Assembly (NCBI GenBank): GCA_029983695.1
Contig: JASBZB010000001.1
Span: forward strand, 186,001 to 250,000
Length of the DNA: 64,000 nucleotides
DNA from: Lutispora sp003527145
GTDB lineage: Bacteria; Bacillota; Clostridia; Lutisporales; Lutisporaceae
Direction: 5' to 3'
Under the pieces are notes generated by a model. It was not told the DNA's origin, did not search any database, and saw nothing but the letters and a program-made list of their open reading frames with translations. Both the position numbers and the translations under genes were made by a program. Positions 61,518 through 64,000 of the stretch are shown one piece after another. Within the stretch, counting starts at the first letter, position 1. Every line of letters starts with the position of its first letter.

Positions 61518-61772
61518 TCATTTGCTGATATTCTCAGCAGATCTATCAGTAAAAGTAAAATTTACAGGCTTTTGAGGTATTAAAGTTGATACTGCATGCT
61601 TATAAACCAATTGTTGTTTTCCATCTCCGTCTAAGATAATTGTATAATTATCAAAACCCTTGACTGTCCCTTTTAACTGAAAGCCATTTACAAGATAAAT
61701 AATAATGGGTGTATGTTCTTTTCTTACTTGATTAAGAAAAACATCTTGCAAATTTATTACTACTTTATTCAT
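61518..61772 (-). CDS. hfq: RNA chaperone Hfq
   Basis: Hfq is a hexameric Sm-like RNA chaperone. The Sm1 motif (NLQDVFLNQVRKEHTPIIIYL) and Sm2 motif (YKHAVSTLIP near residue 58) with the GFDNYTIIL strand between them are clear. The 84-residue length with a short, Ser/Asn C-terminal tail is typical of Firmicutes. GGAGGGG precedes the ATG. The miaA-hfq-ynbB order is conserved; hflX, present in Bacillus, is missing. Confidence 0.97.
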   Translation of the reverse strand: MNKVVINLQDVFLNQVRKEHTPIIIYLVNGFQLKGTVKGFDNYTIILDGDGKQQLVYKHAVSTLIPQKPVNFTFTDRSAENISK

Positions 61773-61874
61773 CTTAACCCCTCCAATAGTAAAATAATTT
61801 AATTATCCTATATATATGAAAAGAAATTTTTTCCTCTGCCATATATATTATTATAATAATAACTGATATTTATT

Positions 61875-62819
61875 CTATATCAAACTAATTTTTCCTGCAG
61901 TATACCTTATTATATTTTCCAATATATAATCTAAAGAAAAATGATTATCCATATCTATCCAAAATACTCTTTCATCATTTCTAAACCATGTAAGCTGTCT
62001 TTTTGCAAAGTGCCTGGTGTCTCGCTTCAATTTATCTACAGCTTCATCCAAACCGTATACACCTTCCAAATAGTCTATAATTTCCTTATATCCTAAGGCC
62101 TGAAGAGCTGTATGATTTTTGCCGTAGCCCATTTCAAGCAATTTCTTGACTTCTTCTACCAAACCGTCTTGAATCATCTGATCTACCCTGCTGTTTATTC
62201 TATCATATAACCTGCTTCTTTTCATATTTAAGCATATATAGGCATATTCATACTTGCAGGGCTGCTGTTTTGACAGCATCTGAAAATATGAAATAGGCTT
62301 ACCCGTATGCTTATAAACTTCCAGAGCTCTGATAACTCTCTTGAGGTCATTCGGATGAAGCTTATTATATGATGCCTCGTCTGCGTCCTTCAACAGGCTA
62401 TGGACATACTCATTGCCCTTTTCAGCAGCAACTCCCTTCATTTTATTCCTATAATCTTCATCAACTATGGAATCTGTAAAATCTAAATTATCAAGGAGCG
62501 AATTTATATATAGCCCTGTTCCTCCTACAACTATAGGCAGATTCCCCCTCAAATTTATATCATCAATATATCCTTCTGCTTTCTCTTTGAATAATGCTGC
62601 GCTGAAGCCCTCATCAGGGTATAATTCATCTATCATGTAATGTTTTATGCCTTCCATTTCGTCATTGCTTATCTTAGCGGTGCCAATATCCATATACTTA
62701 TAAACCTGAGCAGAGTCTGCGGATATTATTTCACCGGATAACTTTTTTGCGATCCGCAAAGCAATGCTGCTTTTTCCCACGGCAGTAGGCCCGGCTATTA
62801 TACATAATTTCTGCTTCAA
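61875..62819 (-). CDS. miaA: tRNA dimethylallyltransferase MiaA
   Basis: MiaA adds a dimethylallyl group to A37 of tRNAs reading UNN codons, using a MEP-derived isoprenoid. The P-loop GPTAVGKSS lies near residue 10, SADSAQVYKYMDIGTAK near residue 33, VVGGTGLYINSLL near residue 92, and HFAKRQLTWFRND near residue 285 ends the catalytic part. TTG 62819 fits the AAGGTGA site at 62826-62832; GTG 62828 is inside it. mutL ends immediately upstream. Confidence 0.96.
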   Translation of the reverse strand: MKQKLCIIAGPTAVGKSSIALRIAKKLSGEIISADSAQVYKYMDIGTAKISNDEMEGIKHYMIDELYPDEGFSAALFKEKAEGYIDDINLRGNLPIVVGGTGLYINSLLDNLDFTDSIVDEDYRNKMKGVAAEKGNEYVHSLLKDADEASYNKLHPNDLKRVIRALEVYKHTGKPISYFQMLSKQQPCKYEYAYICLNMKRSRLYDRINSRVDQMIQDGLVEEVKKLLEMGYGKNHTALQALGYKEIIDYLEGVYGLDEAVDKLKRDTRHFAKRQLTWFRNDERVFWIDMDNHFSLDYILENIIRYTAGKISLI

Positions 62820-62829
62820 ATCAATCACC

Positions 62830-64000
62830 TTATACTATTCTCTTAAATTTCTTTTCTATCTCGGTTTTATTCATTGTTATTATTGTGGGACGTCCATGAG
62901 GACAAGTATAGGGCTGCTTTGTATTAAACAGCTTGACGATCAGTTCTTCGATCTCTTTGGTCGTCAGGTTATTACCTGCTTTTACCGCAGTTTTGCAGGC
63001 AATCTGTATTATAGTTTTTTCATATATAATAGAAAAATCATTTTTATAATCATCGATCGTGTCCAGCAGCTCAGATATCACGAAGCCGGAGCAGGGCTGG
63101 CCCAGTATTATAGGCACTTGCCTGACAGCCAAAGAATTTTCTCCAAAAAACTCTATATCAAAACCCAGGTGATTCAGCACTTCAAGCCCTGCTTCTGCCA
63201 GATTCTTCTCTTTTGGAGTAAGTTCTATTATCACAGGCATTAACAGCGGCTGCTGATCAATATTTCTAAGCTTTGCCTTGTTCATCAGCTCTTCATAGAC
63301 TATTCGCTCATGAGCTGCATGCTGATCTATCATCATGAAACTGTCATCTTTTTGATATATTATATAAGTGTTAAACAACTGCCCAATCACCTGGCCCGTT
63401 GATAAAAGCTCCTTGTCTTTCATTGCTATAGGCTGGGACTTCAGATCAGGCTTAGAGTCCCATATATAGCTGCTTGTATGTTTATTGGGAATTTGATTTA
63501 TTTCAAAGCTTTTTTTCGGGGAATCCGTGGGAGCTGATGTATAAGGCCTATAATCCTTAATATCATCCAGCATGCTCGCTTCTTTTATGCTAAAGCTTTG
63601 ACTATCCTTAAAGCTTTCTGTATATACTGTCTCATTGCTGCTCAATGTCTGATTTAAAGAATAATAAACTAAATTGAAAATACTCCTATCATCGGAGAAC
63701 TTTACCTCTGCCTTGGCAGGGTGGACATTTACATCTATTCTATCCGGTTCGATGTCGATATTCAATATTGAAACTGGAAACCTGTTATTCATCAAAAAAG
63801 ATTTATATGCTGTTTTAACAGCTTCTTTAAGCATGTTGTTCTTAATAATTCTTTTATTGATCGAAAATATCATATAGGTCGAATTGCCCTTAGAAAATTC
63901 AGGCTTAGATATATATCCGTTGATGGACAGCAGCTCATTGGAGTAACTCACCGGCAGCATCATTTTGGCTGCCTTCGTGCCGAATATGCATTGTATGACT
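62830..64000 (-). CDS. mutL: DNA mismatch repair protein MutL, C-terminal part (runs off the window)
   Basis: The frame enters from the right edge (V-I-Q-C-I-F-G before AKMMLPVSYSNELL), so the ATPase N-terminus is outside the window and no start is visible. Present are the transducer domain (VNVHPAKAEVKFSDDRSI), a linker, and the C-terminal endonuclease domain. That domain has the DQHAAHERIVYEE motif (DQHA-x2-E-x4-E) and the later CPHGRPT zinc-site motif near the end. It is therefore the nicking-competent MutL type of bacteria without MutH. miaA follows at once on the same strand, the common mutL-miaA-hfq order. Confidence 0.96.
   Translation of the reverse strand, partial: VIQCIFGTKAAKMMLPVSYSNELLSINGYISKPEFSKGNSTYMIFSINKRIIKNNMLKEAVKTAYKSFLMNNRFPVSILNIDIEPDRIDVNVHPAKAEVKFSDDRSIFNLVYYSLNQTLSSNETVYTESFKDSQSFSIKEASMLDDIKDYRPYTSAPTDSPKKSFEINQIPNKHTSSYIWDSKPDLKSQPIAMKDKELLSTGQVIGQLFNTYIIYQKDDSFMMIDQHAAHERIVYEELMNKAKLRNIDQQPLLMPVIIELTPKEKNLAEAGLEVLNHLGFDIEFFGENSLAVRQVPIILGQPCSGFVISELLDTIDDYKNDFSIIYEKTIIQIACKTAVKAGNNLTTKEIEELIVKLFNTKQPYTCPHGRPTIITMNKTEIEKKFKRIV

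Noticed and set aside
62764..63243. Plus-strand frame across the miaA-mutL junction
   Set aside because: It is antisense to two clearly homologous genes and its protein shows no family features.
251..63877. Numerous antisense open frames opposite flhA, cheA, polC, infB, glnA and others
   Set aside because: They lie wholly inside well-supported genes, lack ribosome binding sites and family features, and reflect AT-rich coding strands.
1..64000. CRISPR arrays, rRNA genes, insertion sequences, prophage or toxin-antitoxin islands
   Set aside because: None seen. The only repeats are the diverged elements A, B and C and local hairpins, and all gene neighbourhoods are normal chromosomal ones.

Overview
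The window is a 64 kb piece of chromosome from a low-GC, motile, endospore-forming Firmicute, most likely a member of the Clostridia. The reasons are the flagellar/chemotaxis genes with CheC and CheD, PolC-type DNA polymerase, RNase Y, SpoVS, dipicolinate synthase (dpaAB), SpoIIIE/FtsK, strong AGGAGG ribosome binding sites with many TTG/GTG starts, and Bacillus-type SOS boxes. Gene order follows the conserved Firmicute backbone. I see no rRNA, CRISPR array, insertion sequence or prophage. Nothing here requires recent gene transfer.

Layout. 1-12.85 kb is the end of a flagellar/chemotaxis operon: flhB (partial), flhA, flhF, flhG, a PilZ protein, cheA, cheW, cheC, cheD, a small membrane protein, sigD/fliA, fapA, and three accessory genes including a SwrB-like and an MltG-like protein. 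12.9-25.2 kb holds rpsB-tsf, pyrH-frr, uppS-cdsA-dxr-rseP, a glycosyltransferase where ispG is usually found, and polC. 25.2-33.2 kb is the rimP-nusA-rnpM-ylxQ-infB-rbfA-nrnA-truB-ribF operon followed by rpsO. 33.3-44.7 kb holds pnp, ylxY, an M16 protease, dut, ymxH, dpaA-dpaB-lysC, tepA and spoIIIE/ftsK. 45-55 kb is rimO-pgsA-cinA, recA-recX, rny-ymdB, spoVS, a PHP phosphoesterase, an aminotransferase and a reverse-strand tRNA-Trp. 55.2-58.1 kb carries a tyrosine recombinase flanked by palindromes, a Cys-rich protein, and the divergent yneA-like/lexA pair with three SOS boxes. 58.1-64 kb, on the minus strand, is mutL (partial)-miaA-hfq-ynbB-glnA.

How the genes work together. The first block makes the flagellar export gate, sets flagellar number, and handles chemotaxis signalling and adaptation. 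The middle is translation, RNA metabolism and envelope precursor synthesis. recA, lexA and the yneA-like gene form an SOS core, each with visible LexA boxes. spoVS, spoIIIE/ftsK and possibly pyrH carry sigma-H-type promoters, and dpaAB-lysC links lysine-pathway flux to spore dipicolinate.

Most notable observations: (1) RNase Y has no canonical start codon ahead of its membrane anchor and appears to begin at ATA. (2) nrnA is split by a single in-frame TAA, with the DHHA1 motif intact downstream. (3) A diverged, structured repeat family lies upstream of pnp, dpaA and rimO. (4) A perfect 40-bp palindrome with a dif-like 11-6-11 architecture ends the xer gene, and a second 11-6-11 palindrome precedes it in a hairpin that also masks its ribosome binding site. 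(5) A 14-nt perfect palindrome separates the recA ribosome binding site from its ATG.
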